A stretch of 34,786 nucleotides of DNA from the IMG/VR virus record IMGVR_UViG_3300035666_000096, positions 1-34,786 of that record; one strand, written 5' to 3'. A model generated the notes under the pieces. That model had not been told where the DNA came from. It worked only from the letters and a program-made list of their open reading frames with translations, and made no database searches. Numbering within the stretch: the first letter of the stretch is position 1; every line of letters starts with the position of its first letter. This document shows positions 22,735-29,746 of the stretch, in pieces. The stretch is from a virus. A program made the translations under genes and the position numbers.

Positions 22735-23043
22735 TTAACCCTTTTTAAACTTGCTTATATCAAACCCTTGCGCCTGTGTCATGTATAACAACAAACTGTC
22801 ATTTGCAGGCATTTCAACATCGTCATAAATATAAGCGTAACTGCTACCAAGTATTGATTTTACAGTATAAGGTGGCGTGTTAGCACCCCTTAAATAATTA
22901 AAAACGCCTGCCGTTAAACTTGCGCTGTTTTGCAATATGGCTTTGTTGCCTATTATTCCATCGGCATACATAACCGTTATTTCACTCATTGTTATTTCAT
23001 CAATTTCGGCAATACTATCTTGCGTGTGTCCGTTAAAAATCAT
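22735..23043 (-). CDS. Second tail chaperone-region protein (possible frameshift product part)
   Basis: 102 residues from the ATG at 23043, starting MIFNGHTQDSIAEIDEITMSEI. It sits between the first chaperone and the tape measure, the place of lambda T in the G-GT pair. The same frame is open upstream through the end of the preceding gene (to about 23094), as expected if it is made as a -1 frameshift extension of that gene. The ATG itself has only a weak ribosome site. Function in tail assembly is by position. Confidence 0.6.
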   Translation of the reverse strand: MIFNGHTQDSIAEIDEITMSEITVMYADGIIGNKAILQNSASLTAGVFNYLRGANTPPYTVKSILGSSYAYIYDDVEMPANDSLLLYMTQAQGFDISKFKKG

Positions 23044-23075
23044 TGCCGCTTTAACTTGCGTTCTTAACGAACCAA

Positions 23076-23096
23076 TTACTTTTGGCGCGTTTCCTT
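23076..23096 (-). other. Candidate -1 ribosomal frameshift region
   Basis: The zero frame ends AAG GAA ACG CGC CAA AAG TAA. The -1 frame is open from 23094 through the start of the next gene without a stop, so slipping within this 19-nt window would fuse both proteins, as in lambda G-GT. No canonical slippery heptamer is visible; A-rich CCAAAAG next to the stop codon is the best candidate. Confidence 0.4.
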
Positions 23097-23555
23097 ATAG
23101 TCGGTGCTGATTGTTTCCCTGATTTTATCTAGGAATTGCAGTTGCACGGCAAACGGAAAATCTTCTTCAATGTCAGCATAGGTTAAATCTTCAAGCGTTT
23201 CGCCAGTTTCAGGAATAAGCAATTTCATATACTCAACAATACCATGTTGAACGCCTGCTTTTGTCTTTGCTGTTTCGCGCATTGAACGCCCATCAACGAC
23301 CACATCATCATCGGTAAATTCAACGCCATCGGCTTTGTTGTCTTTACTGTTACGCAAGTTTTCAGTTATTTGCTGAAATATCTTTTCAACATCATCGGCG
23401 TTTGGGTTTTTGTAATAAGCAAAAATTGCATCTATTTCACCCGAACTTGGCACTCTGACTTTAAATGTATGGTCGCCCATTACAAATGTTCGCGTTAAAA
23501 TTGATAACTTATGTTCCTGATATTTACTGCCTAAAGCATTACTTAATTTACTCAT
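23076..23555 (-). CDS. Tail assembly chaperone, putative (lambda G-like position)
   Basis: 159 residues: MSKLSNALGSKYQEHKLSILTRTFVMGDHTFKVRVPSSGEIDAIFAYY, then a charged middle and LLIPETGETLEDLTYADIEEDFPFAVQLQFLDKIRETI. The VRVPSxxEIDAI and the final helical part are reminiscent of phage tail assembly chaperones placed just upstream of the tape measure. These bind the tape measure and control tail tube polymerisation. Its last codons (CGC CAA AAG TAA) are the likely region for a frameshift into the next frame. Confidence 0.65.
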   Translation of the reverse strand: MSKLSNALGSKYQEHKLSILTRTFVMGDHTFKVRVPSSGEIDAIFAYYKNPNADDVEKIFQQITENLRNSKDNKADGVEFTDDDVVVDGRSMRETAKTKAGVQHGIVEYMKLLIPETGETLEDLTYADIEEDFPFAVQLQFLDKIRETISTDYKETRQK

Positions 23556-23558
23556 GTT

Positions 23559-24143
23559 TTATCCTTTTTGTGTTTTGTTGTATGTCTTTTGTGCAAACTC
23601 ACGCATCTTTTGGTCAAGCGTTATTCTTAATAAATCCGTTACATCCCTAACATTGTTTTCCAATGACATACGCAAAAATGGTTTGGCAGGTCTGTTTGCT
23701 GTGCCAAATTCATTTGCTATTGCGCGTGCATCATAAAAAATGCCTCTATTTTCATAAAACTTTTTTGCCGCTTTTCTATATTTAGTTTTGTCTGAAATAC
23801 TATTGCCGCCTGCATGATATTCAGCATGAAACTTCTTTTTAACTGCCCTTGGAATTGGTTTTGTAGTTACAAATGCAACAACAGAATCGCTTGTTGTAAC
23901 ATACTGCGATTTTTTATCTTTTGATGTTGGTCGGCGACCTGTAATCATTAAAGAATTTTCTAGCAGGTGTGATTCGTTTGATGATGCGCGGTTTTGTGCA
24001 TCGCGCAATACAGGGGTCATTGCCATTTTAACCGCAGGAATTAAAATTTTAGAACGCGCCGTTTTATCGCCTATTTCATTTTGAAAAAGTTGAAAAGCGT
24101 CTAATGTTTCTTTTAATCCCGTTAGTTGATATTTTTGATACAT
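23559..24143 (-). CDS. HK97 gp10-like tail component
   Basis: 194 residues. The start (YQKYQLTGLKETLDAFQLFQNEIGDKTARSKILIPAVKMAMTPVLRDAQNRA) has the GLKE..L and paired-helix pattern of HK97 gp10 family proteins, and the ARAIANEFGTANRPAKPFLRMSLE segment contains their hallmark EFGT...PAKPFLR motif. Proteins of this family lie at the head-tail joining or tail-completion region. Unusually, the gene follows the tail tube gene instead of preceding it. It overlaps the 73-residue gene by 1 nt. Confidence 0.8.
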   Translation of the reverse strand: MYQKYQLTGLKETLDAFQLFQNEIGDKTARSKILIPAVKMAMTPVLRDAQNRASSNESHLLENSLMITGRRPTSKDKKSQYVTTSDSVVAFVTTKPIPRAVKKKFHAEYHAGGNSISDKTKYRKAAKKFYENRGIFYDARAIANEFGTANRPAKPFLRMSLENNVRDVTDLLRITLDQKMREFAQKTYNKTQKG

Positions 24144-24364
24144 TAGTCAGCCTTAATTAACTTTTGATATATGTTGTTGTTTAATGAAACAACATAATCC
24201 ACCACTTCATCGGGCGACATTTTATCGGCATGATTAGCGGCTATTTCATGCGCCAAGTTAATACCTGTTAGGCGTTGTTGTGCAAAGCCAAACCAATTCT
24301 TTTGCCCACTACCTGCTTGCGTTATCAGAAACCCAAGCAGGTCATTCTGCGATTTAATTTCCAT
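24143..24364 (-). CDS. 73-residue protein between tail tube and gp10-like gene
   Basis: Starts MEIKSQNDLLGFLITQAGSG; helical with a conserved-looking core (NWFGFAQQRLTGINLAHEIAANHADKMSPDEVVDYVVSLNN). It lies immediately downstream of the terminator-like hairpin that follows the tail tube gene. No family is recognised. Its place suggests a tail assembly factor or adaptor. Confidence 0.65.
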   Translation of the reverse strand: MEIKSQNDLLGFLITQAGSGQKNWFGFAQQRLTGINLAHEIAANHADKMSPDEVVDYVVSLNNNIYQKLIKAD

Positions 24365-24383
24365 TGTCTTATCCTATAAAGTA

Positions 24384-24403
24384 ACAACCCCTTTCGGGGC
24401 TGT
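24384..24403 (-). terminator. Terminator-like hairpin after the tail tube gene
   Basis: On the minus strand ACAGCCCC-GAAA-GGGGTTGT forms an 8-bp stem (one G-T pair) with a GNRA-type loop, 4 nt after the tail tube stop. It is followed by only a partial T run (TACTTT). Partial termination here would lower expression of the minor tail genes relative to the tube protein, which is needed in many copies. Confidence 0.65.
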
Positions 24404-24407
24404 TTAA

Positions 24408-24902
24408 TTAAGCGTTGTTTGACCAACCAAATTGGTTGCCACGCGGATGAATGGTGAACATACATTTCGCTTCAGCACCTACGCTTGAATCAATTTGAAA
24501 ATTACCAACGCGACCATTGAAAGCGTAATAAATAATGTTTGTGCCATCAGTTGCTGAAATAATAAATGTGCGGTCAATTACGCCTGAATAAGCATCGCCA
24601 CGAATTAACAATAAATTTGCATCGGATGGATTCCATGCGGCAGTTATTGACATTGATGTTGGTGCATTTTGAACAGGTATTTTGTCGCCTGTGCGTGAAC
24701 CAGCAACGCCAAATGATGCTACTGCATCGTCTGTGCCAAAAGCAGGAATGTTTTCTACTGGAACAACATTGGCAGGAATAGCAAGTGCGGCAACGGTAGC
24801 AACTGTTGATAACGCGGCAGTTGCTAATGGTGTTGGGCTTGCAGTTGGTTGCATATATAAAGTTGCGGAAAAGCCGGGTAATACTTTATTTGGTAATGCC
24901 AT
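24408..24902 (-). CDS. Major tail tube protein
   Basis: 164 residues: MALPNKVLPGFSATLYMQPTASPTPLATAAL, then strand-rich VENIPAFGTDDAVASFGVAGSRTGDKIPVQNAPTSMSITAAWNP and DRTFIISATDGTNIIYYAFNGRVGNFQIDSSVGAEAKCMFTIHPRG. The ATDGTNxxYYAFNGRV segment with a following strand pair matches lambda V/HK97-type tail tube proteins. Location between the tail completion and chaperone genes and the hairpin behind it (high-copy gene) agree. Confidence 0.8.
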   Translation of the reverse strand: MALPNKVLPGFSATLYMQPTASPTPLATAALSTVATVAALAIPANVVPVENIPAFGTDDAVASFGVAGSRTGDKIPVQNAPTSMSITAAWNPSDANLLLIRGDAYSGVIDRTFIISATDGTNIIYYAFNGRVGNFQIDSSVGAEAKCMFTIHPRGNQFGWSNNA

Positions 24903-24939
24903 GATAATTAATCCTCATTAAAATTAAAAAAATCGTATC

Positions 24940-25356
24940 TTATGATGGAATGTAAATAGTGCAATCCATGTAAACGCTATGCAAGTTAATGTCATTGTCA
25001 TAACTATTATAAAGCCAATTCACATCGGCTTTTGAAATTTGAAAGCCTGTAACGCCACCAAACTGTCCTGCATAACCATGCAATGCTTGTATTATTGTGT
25101 TTGACAAATTGAATCCATCTGCCATGTTGGTTGTAAAAACACTAATTTGGAATATAGGTGAATCAGCCCCTTTGTTATTCTGATATATACCAGTATAAAC
25201 AGGTTGGTGAACATCCCTTAATTGCCATGTTATAAACTTTGTTTCAGTTGCCCAATTACGATTAAAGTTTGCGTAAACAGGAACAGGCGTTGCAATGCTT
25301 GTTAGTTGCGCCTGTATTGCCCTTGCATAGTTACTAACATTGTTTTGCGTTGTCAT
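24940..25356 (-). CDS. Tail completion/terminator protein, putative
   Basis: 138 residues. The pattern of an N-terminal helix (NVSNYARAIQAQLTSI), YANFNRNWATETKFITWQLRDVHQPVYTGIYQN, then PIFQISVFTTNMADGFNLSNTIIQALHGY and a last strand (SVYMDCTIYIPS) is that of small alpha/beta tail-terminator proteins (DUF3168-like, lambda U position). These cap the tail tube and join it to the head connector. Placed directly before the tail tube gene, as expected. Confidence 0.65.
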   Translation of the reverse strand: MTTQNNVSNYARAIQAQLTSIATPVPVYANFNRNWATETKFITWQLRDVHQPVYTGIYQNNKGADSPIFQISVFTTNMADGFNLSNTIIQALHGYAGQFGGVTGFQISKADVNWLYNSYDNDINLHSVYMDCTIYIPS

Positions 25357-25357
25357 G

Positions 25358-25702
25358 TTAAGCCTTTGTCGCAGGGTCAGAACGGTAACACATTAAAGTA
25401 ACACTCATTCTATCATTGCTTTCAATTACATCTGTTATTCGCCATTCATTACCGCGCCATGTAACGCTGTAATTGTTTTGCCCGTCTGCAACAGTTTTCA
25501 TGTTAGGCGTGTAATTAAATTTCATGCTAATTAAATCAGAATAAACACGATACCGTTCTGTAATAGCAACAGAATTTCTAACTTCAGAAACCAAAGGACG
25601 ACCAACAAACCAAAGTGTTGTGGTTGTTGTATATTCGCCAAAACTATCCACACCAAAACTTAGCGTGTTAATGTTTACATTTTCAAAGCGTGCAATAGCC
25701 AT
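25358..25702 (-). CDS. Head-tail joining protein (SPP1 gp16/head-closure-like)
   Basis: 114 residues, nearly all beta: TTTTLWFVGRPLVSEVRNSVAITERYRVYSDLISMKFNYTPNMKTV then YSVTWRGNEWRITDVIESNDRMSVTLMCYR. The W-x(0-3)G(n)EW(RITDV) ending followed by a strand is characteristic of the head-tail joining family that closes the connector after DNA packaging. It lies between the gp6-like connector and tail completion genes, which is the standard order. Confidence 0.75.
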   Translation of the reverse strand: MAIARFENVNINTLSFGVDSFGEYTTTTTLWFVGRPLVSEVRNSVAITERYRVYSDLISMKFNYTPNMKTVADGQNNYSVTWRGNEWRITDVIESNDRMSVTLMCYRSDPATKA

Positions 25703-25705
25703 TTG

Positions 25706-26356
25706 CTACATCACCAAAGGCTTATATTGTCTAAGCAATACATCCACCCCAAACGGTATTGTTTGTAAAGCCCCAGCCGTTGTTTCGCTTCTGTTGTTAT
25801 ATAGATGCGTAAGCAATAACAACCCTGCTTGTTTGATAACAGGGTATTGCGCCAAAATGCTTGAACTGATTGTATAACTGCAAACAACAGGTGATGTCAT
25901 ATATGTATTAAGGTCAGTTGGCAAATCATTAAGAATCACCTTGTTACCTGTTACATCATAAAAATATGAACTAGCCGCAACGGTTGTTAAAACAGGTGGG
26001 CTTGCATCGCTGTAATACTTAACGCTGTTTATTGTTACGCCATTTTGTGAAACTTCAGGCAAGTCCAATGTTAGTGGTGAACCGTATAATGCTGATTGAC
26101 CATAGTAAACAGTATAAGACTGATTAAAAATTGGTAAGCCTAAATAATCTTCAATGTGCATCCGCACCGCAACTTCTAAATCACTTAAATAACTATCTTG
26201 TGATTCATCGCCAAACAAGTTTAGTTGATTGGTGATTTCATCAAGAGTTAGCCATTGTGTTTGTAAATCGCGGCTTGTTTGAACAACCTTATCATAGTTA
26301 AATGGATTGCGCGTTGGCGCAAGATTTACCACACCGCTAATGTTGTTCGCCGCCAT
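25706..26356 (-). CDS. Head-tail connector protein (HK97 gp6/phiE125 gp8-like)
   Basis: 216 residues. A helical stretch WLTLDEITNQLNLFGDESQDSYLSDLEVAVRMHIEDYLGLPIF matches the N-terminal helices of connector proteins (LxxxK/NxxLxxD...DxxLxxLixaA...iExylG). The middle part is an immunoglobulin-like or beta insert (TLDLPEVSQNGVTINSVKYYSDASPP), and the final helix IKQAGLLLLTHLYNNRSETT is another hallmark. It forms the ring under the portal. The start of the next gene comes 3 nt after its stop. Confidence 0.8.
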   Translation of the reverse strand: MAANNISGVVNLAPTRNPFNYDKVVQTSRDLQTQWLTLDEITNQLNLFGDESQDSYLSDLEVAVRMHIEDYLGLPIFNQSYTVYYGQSALYGSPLTLDLPEVSQNGVTINSVKYYSDASPPVLTTVAASSYFYDVTGNKVILNDLPTDLNTYMTSPVVCSYTISSSILAQYPVIKQAGLLLLTHLYNNRSETTAGALQTIPFGVDVLLRQYKPLVM

Positions 26357-26358
26357 AA

Positions 26359-27399
26359 TTAAACGCCTTTCAAGTAAACACCGGCAAACACATCACGAAT
26401 AGTTGATGCCATACGCATTTCAGCGTAGATGGTAACAAAACCGGCTTGTGTTTGGTCAAAGCGTTTAATGTTCATTGTTTCAGCATCGGCAATAGTTAAG
26501 AACCTATCCCAGTTTGCTAATACTAATGGAATTGCGCCAACGGCAGGTGCATCTAAATACGGATTTGGAATGACTGGGAAGCCAAACATATAACCAACCG
26601 CCGCACCGTCTTCATTACCGGCTTCAATAAACATTGGTGAGCCGCCTGTTGAACTTTTTAATTTACGCAAAGTTGCAATCAATGTTGGGTGTATGTGCCA
26701 TGCCGTTGTTGGCATTGACCAATACTGGGCAGGCAACGCATTAGCAATGTTAGCAATGCTGTCGTATGTTGGTGCAGTTGTGCTTGATTCAATCGTTAAA
26801 ACAGTATGTAACCCGTTGGTAATTGCTGTTCCACTTGTGCCAAATGCGGCGGCTGAAGTGCTGGTTGGGTATGATGTCAACCCACGCAATCCATTTTCTG
26901 CGCCAGTAACTGTGGTTGTTGAACCTGATTGGTCATCATTTACTGCCATTGATGCGGCTTCAATTTGACTAAACTCAAAGGCTAAATCTTCAACAATTTC
27001 TAATTCCAAGCCATTTACATCGCCTAAAACTGCACTACGAATTGGCAACTGTGCTGATATAACACGAACTGGCAACTGCCAAATGCTTGTGTCAATGTTT
27101 GGTGAACCACTATTAGGGTTTACTGTGTAACCCCAAGGGTCTGTTGCATCGGCGGCATTACCGGTCTTAGCAACAAACTGAATGTCTGAACCTGAAATGG
27201 GCATTTGTCTTGCGCCCAAACGGAACGGGTTTGCATAACGCAATTTAGCAAAAGCGTCATCAAAATAGGTGCGACCACCAACATTTGAACCGCTTCCAGT
27301 AATCGCGCTTGCTTCTTTAACAGACTTTAAATCAACGGTGGCTTCACCATCAACTAAGGCGGTCTTTATGCCCTCTAAAACTCTTTCAGCGATATTCAT
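26359..27399 (-). CDS. Second HK97-fold capsid protein lacking the N-terminal scaffold domain
   Basis: 346 residues and clearly related to the larger capsid protein just upstream. Shared blocks include KEASA(L/I)TG(G/S)G, GGRT, YANPFR, KTGNA, DTSIWQ, (Q/L)FPIR, DIDGLE-like, NDDQSGS, GLRGL, (A)LPQYW, GFPV, a W-D-(R/K)F(L/Y)TI motif, RRFDQT-like, and the terminal (T)xRDPFAGV. It lacks the about 115-residue delta domain that precedes the first block in the paralogue; only about 28 residues precede KEASA. It is preceded by a terminator and lies just before the connector. It may form capsid vertices or mix with the main protein; alternatives are a decoy or minor capsid. Confidence 0.8.
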   Translation of the reverse strand: MNIAERVLEGIKTALVDGEATVDLKSVKEASAITGSGSNVGGRTYFDDAFAKLRYANPFRLGARQMPISGSDIQFVAKTGNAADATDPWGYTVNPNSGSPNIDTSIWQLPVRVISAQLPIRSAVLGDVNGLELEIVEDLAFEFSQIEAASMAVNDDQSGSTTTVTGAENGLRGLTSYPTSTSAAAFGTSGTAITNGLHTVLTIESSTTAPTYDSIANIANALPAQYWSMPTTAWHIHPTLIATLRKLKSSTGGSPMFIEAGNEDGAAVGYMFGFPVIPNPYLDAPAVGAIPLVLANWDRFLTIADAETMNIKRFDQTQAGFVTIYAEMRMASTIRDVFAGVYLKGV

Positions 27400-27419
27400 T
27401 TTGGTGTGTCCTTTAGGTT

Positions 27420-27452
27420 AAAAAAAGGGCGGCGATTTGTTTCCACCGCCCT
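27420..27452 (-). terminator. Intrinsic terminator between the two capsid genes
   Basis: On the minus strand AGGGCGG, a 13-nt loop, and CCGCCCT form a 7-bp stem followed by seven T residues (27420-27426). It lies 14 nt after the stop of the first capsid gene. The start of the second capsid gene is only about 20 nt further on with no visible promoter, so partial read-through must supply the downstream genes. Confidence 0.85.
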
Positions 27453-27465
27453 AAAGCCTAATTAC

Positions 27466-28815
27466 TTAGTTAGCGGCTGTGCCTGTTGAACGATAACGAA
27501 CACCAGCAAACGGGTCGCGAACAGAAGTTGCTAGTCGTTTTTCACCAAAGAATGTGATAAAGCCAGGCAATGTTTGGTCGTAACGACGCAATACCATGTT
27601 CAAGCGGTCAACGATTGTGTAGAACTTATCCCAATCGCCAAAGAACATTGGATATTTGCTAACTGTGCCAGCCGCGCCAGTTGTTAGTTGTGATGGGGTG
27701 TCTAAGTATTTGTTGACAACAACATCAAAGCCTAACAATGAACCAACAATGCCGTCTGTGCGTGATAAGCCATCAACATAGATTGGGCGACCGTTTGTAT
27801 CAGTTAAACCACGAATTGCTTGTAACAAGATTGGTGAAACAACAAATTTTGCTGATTCTGTCCAGTATTGTTGTGGCAATGCGTAAACAAAGTTAATAAC
27901 ATCTTTGTATGCAATGTTGTTTGCGCCAACTGTGTTTGCATTGGTTGTTAATTGGTCATAGGTAGCAAGTGAGTGTAAACCTGTTGCTGAACCTGTGCCG
28001 CTTGAACCAAATGCCGCAGTTGAACAAGTGCCGCCTGTATAGGTTGCATTTGCGCCTGCATATTGGTCTAAACCGCGCAAGCCATCAGCACCACCAGTTG
28101 CAACTGTTGTGCCTGAACCAGTTTGGTCGTTGTTTGAAATCATAGATTGCGCTTCAGTTTGTGCAAACTCAGCAAGCATATCATCAACAACATTGGCTTC
28201 TAAACCATCAATGTCATCCAAAGCGGCTGTTCTGATTGGGAATTGAACATTTAGGTCTTTTAAAACAATTTGCCAAATGCTTGTATCTTCAGTTGTTGCC
28301 GCGCCGTTGTTTTGTATAGCGTAACCGAACTGCGCACCAGCATTGCCGGTTTTTACGCGGAATTGATATGAAGAACCGTCAGTTGCTACTGTGCGGCAGA
28401 TGCCACGCAATGGGTTAGCCAAACGCAATGAAACAAATACAGGGTCATAGGCTGTGCGACCACCTTGGTTGTTACCGCCGCCGGTTAAAGCAGACGCTTC
28501 TTTTAAATATGCTGAATAATGACTTTCGTCTTCAAACATTTTTAGTTCTTTTTCGGTGCGACCATTTTCTTTGTGGAATTTGGCTAGTTGTTCTTTAACC
28601 ATTTTGTTTACATCGCCACGAATGGTTTTTTCAATTTTTAAGATTGAAGGTGCTGGGTTAATAGATGCAACTTTGGCTTCCAAAGCGGCTACTTTTTCAG
28701 AAAATGAAACTTCAACCGCTTCAACTTTAGCAGTTACGGCTTCAGTTACTTTTGCAATTTCAGCAATGTTATTTGCTTCAATCGCATCTAACTTTTCAAT
28801 GATTTCTACTGACAT
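27466..28815 (-). CDS. Major capsid protein, HK97 fold with N-terminal delta domain
   Basis: 449 residues. Residues 1-110 are highly charged and coiled-coil-like (VEIIEKLDAIEANNIAEIAKVTEAVTAKVEAVEV..., KEQLAKFHKENGRTEKE), the scaffold-like delta domain cleaved by the S78 protease encoded next door. From KEASALTGGG on, the chain follows the HK97 mature capsid pattern, with QGGRTAYDPVF, NPLRGICR, DTSIWQ, DGLRGLDQY, LPQQYW, GSLLGFDVVVN, DWDKFYTIVDR and the terminal RDPFAGVRY. Position after protease and portal is standard. A strong terminator follows, matching high demand. Confidence 0.9.
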   Translation of the reverse strand: MSVEIIEKLDAIEANNIAEIAKVTEAVTAKVEAVEVSFSEKVAALEAKVASINPAPSILKIEKTIRGDVNKMVKEQLAKFHKENGRTEKELKMFEDESHYSAYLKEASALTGGGNNQGGRTAYDPVFVSLRLANPLRGICRTVATDGSSYQFRVKTGNAGAQFGYAIQNNGAATTEDTSIWQIVLKDLNVQFPIRTAALDDIDGLEANVVDDMLAEFAQTEAQSMISNNDQTGSGTTVATGGADGLRGLDQYAGANATYTGGTCSTAAFGSSGTGSATGLHSLATYDQLTTNANTVGANNIAYKDVINFVYALPQQYWTESAKFVVSPILLQAIRGLTDTNGRPIYVDGLSRTDGIVGSLLGFDVVVNKYLDTPSQLTTGAAGTVSKYPMFFGDWDKFYTIVDRLNMVLRRYDQTLPGFITFFGEKRLATSVRDPFAGVRYRSTGTAAN

Positions 28816-28818
28816 GAT

Positions 28819-29619
28819 TTATCCTTTGATTCGTTTATTAAGTTGTTTTAACAATTCACGCTTATTTAATTCGGCTAGAATCGTTTCATTAACCGCCGCG
28901 TCTGATTCACTCAAACTTGGTGGCGTTTCAACAGTTTCATTACTTGCATCACGCAATTTAATTACTTTGTTGAAGATGCTAGATGCGGCGGTTGCGTGCA
29001 TCTTAGTCAATCCTGCATCACGCAGAACAGATTCTATTTCTTTAAGGTTAATTGTGCCGTCAGCGCGATAAACATTTTCTAATTTGTTTATGTTGGCTTC
29101 AGGATTGTTTGGGTGCATGACAATAGACACTTCGCGCAAGCCACCTTTGGTAATTTGGAAGTAACCCTCATCATAAGCAGGGTCTTGTGGGTTCATAACT
29201 TCATTATTAGCGTTTACCATTTGATATTCATCGGCGTATGCGCCAACTGAAACACCACCAACCATGTTTGGCGACTCTTTCATAATGGTATATAGGTCGC
29301 GACCAATAGTTGTATTGGTAAACAAACGACCTTTGCCAGTCATGCCTACATCGTCAAACTCAAACATAGTCCATTCGCCAACCGGCAAAGACTCATCGTT
29401 ATGTTGAAAATACATTGGCAACGGTTTGCCCATTTCGGCGTAACTTGCCGCCCATTCTTTAAATGCTTCAGGCTGATAGTTAAAACGCCTGCCGTCTGCA
29501 CCCTCGCGTGCGCCCCATGTTGTCAAAACGGCTTCAATTGTTCCGCACATTTCGGCTTCATCGGCACTCACGCCTAAAGCGACTTCGCTTTCATAAAAAA
29601 ACTTAACATCTTTAGCCAT
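28819..29619 (-). CDS. Prohead maturation protease (peptidase S78, HK97 gp4-like)
   Basis: 266 residues. GTIEAVLTTWGAREGADGRRFNYQPEAF (about 26-53) is the typical N-terminal strand region. Catalytic candidates are His73 in YFQHN and Ser124 in VGGVSVGA, with an acidic residue near 163 in LREVSIVMHPNNPEA. The C-terminal about 85 residues are helical and variable, probably self-cleaved. It removes the delta domain of the capsid protein encoded 3 nt downstream. Confidence 0.9.
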   Translation of the reverse strand: MAKDVKFFYESEVALGVSADEAEMCGTIEAVLTTWGAREGADGRRFNYQPEAFKEWAASYAEMGKPLPMYFQHNDESLPVGEWTMFEFDDVGMTGKGRLFTNTTIGRDLYTIMKESPNMVGGVSVGAYADEYQMVNANNEVMNPQDPAYDEGYFQITKGGLREVSIVMHPNNPEANINKLENVYRADGTINLKEIESVLRDAGLTKMHATAASSIFNKVIKLRDASNETVETPPSLSESDAAVNETILAELNKRELLKQLNKRIKG

Positions 29620-29746
29620 GAATAATAACCCCTTTGTTTTTCATACCGTTTGTTTTAAGCGGCATTGTAACGCGCTTGTCTGCCGCTTTTTTCATTTGAA
29701 CGGTTAATAATAATAATCTTAATTCTTTCAACTCTTTTTTTGTCAT
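29612..29746 (-). CDS. 44-residue basic peptide between portal and protease
   Basis: The ATG overlaps the portal stop in TAATG and the stop overlaps the protease start, so it fits exactly between two essential genes. The sequence starts MTKKELKELRLLLLTVQMKK and is followed by KTNGMKNKGVIIHG: basic, with one amphipathic helix. Tight coupling on both sides is the main support. Function unknown; a small assembly factor is possible. Confidence 0.55.
   Translation of the reverse strand: MTKKELKELRLLLLTVQMKKAADKRVTMPLKTNGMKNKGVIIHG

Noticed and set aside
21431-22738. Two long plus-strand frames opposite the tape measure gene
   Set aside because: Ser/Leu-rich products typical of antisense reading of a helical coding region; the minus-strand gene is certain.
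28556-29071. 171-residue plus-strand frame over the capsid and protease genes
   Set aside because: Spans two well-supported genes on the other strand and has no ribosome site or family resemblance.
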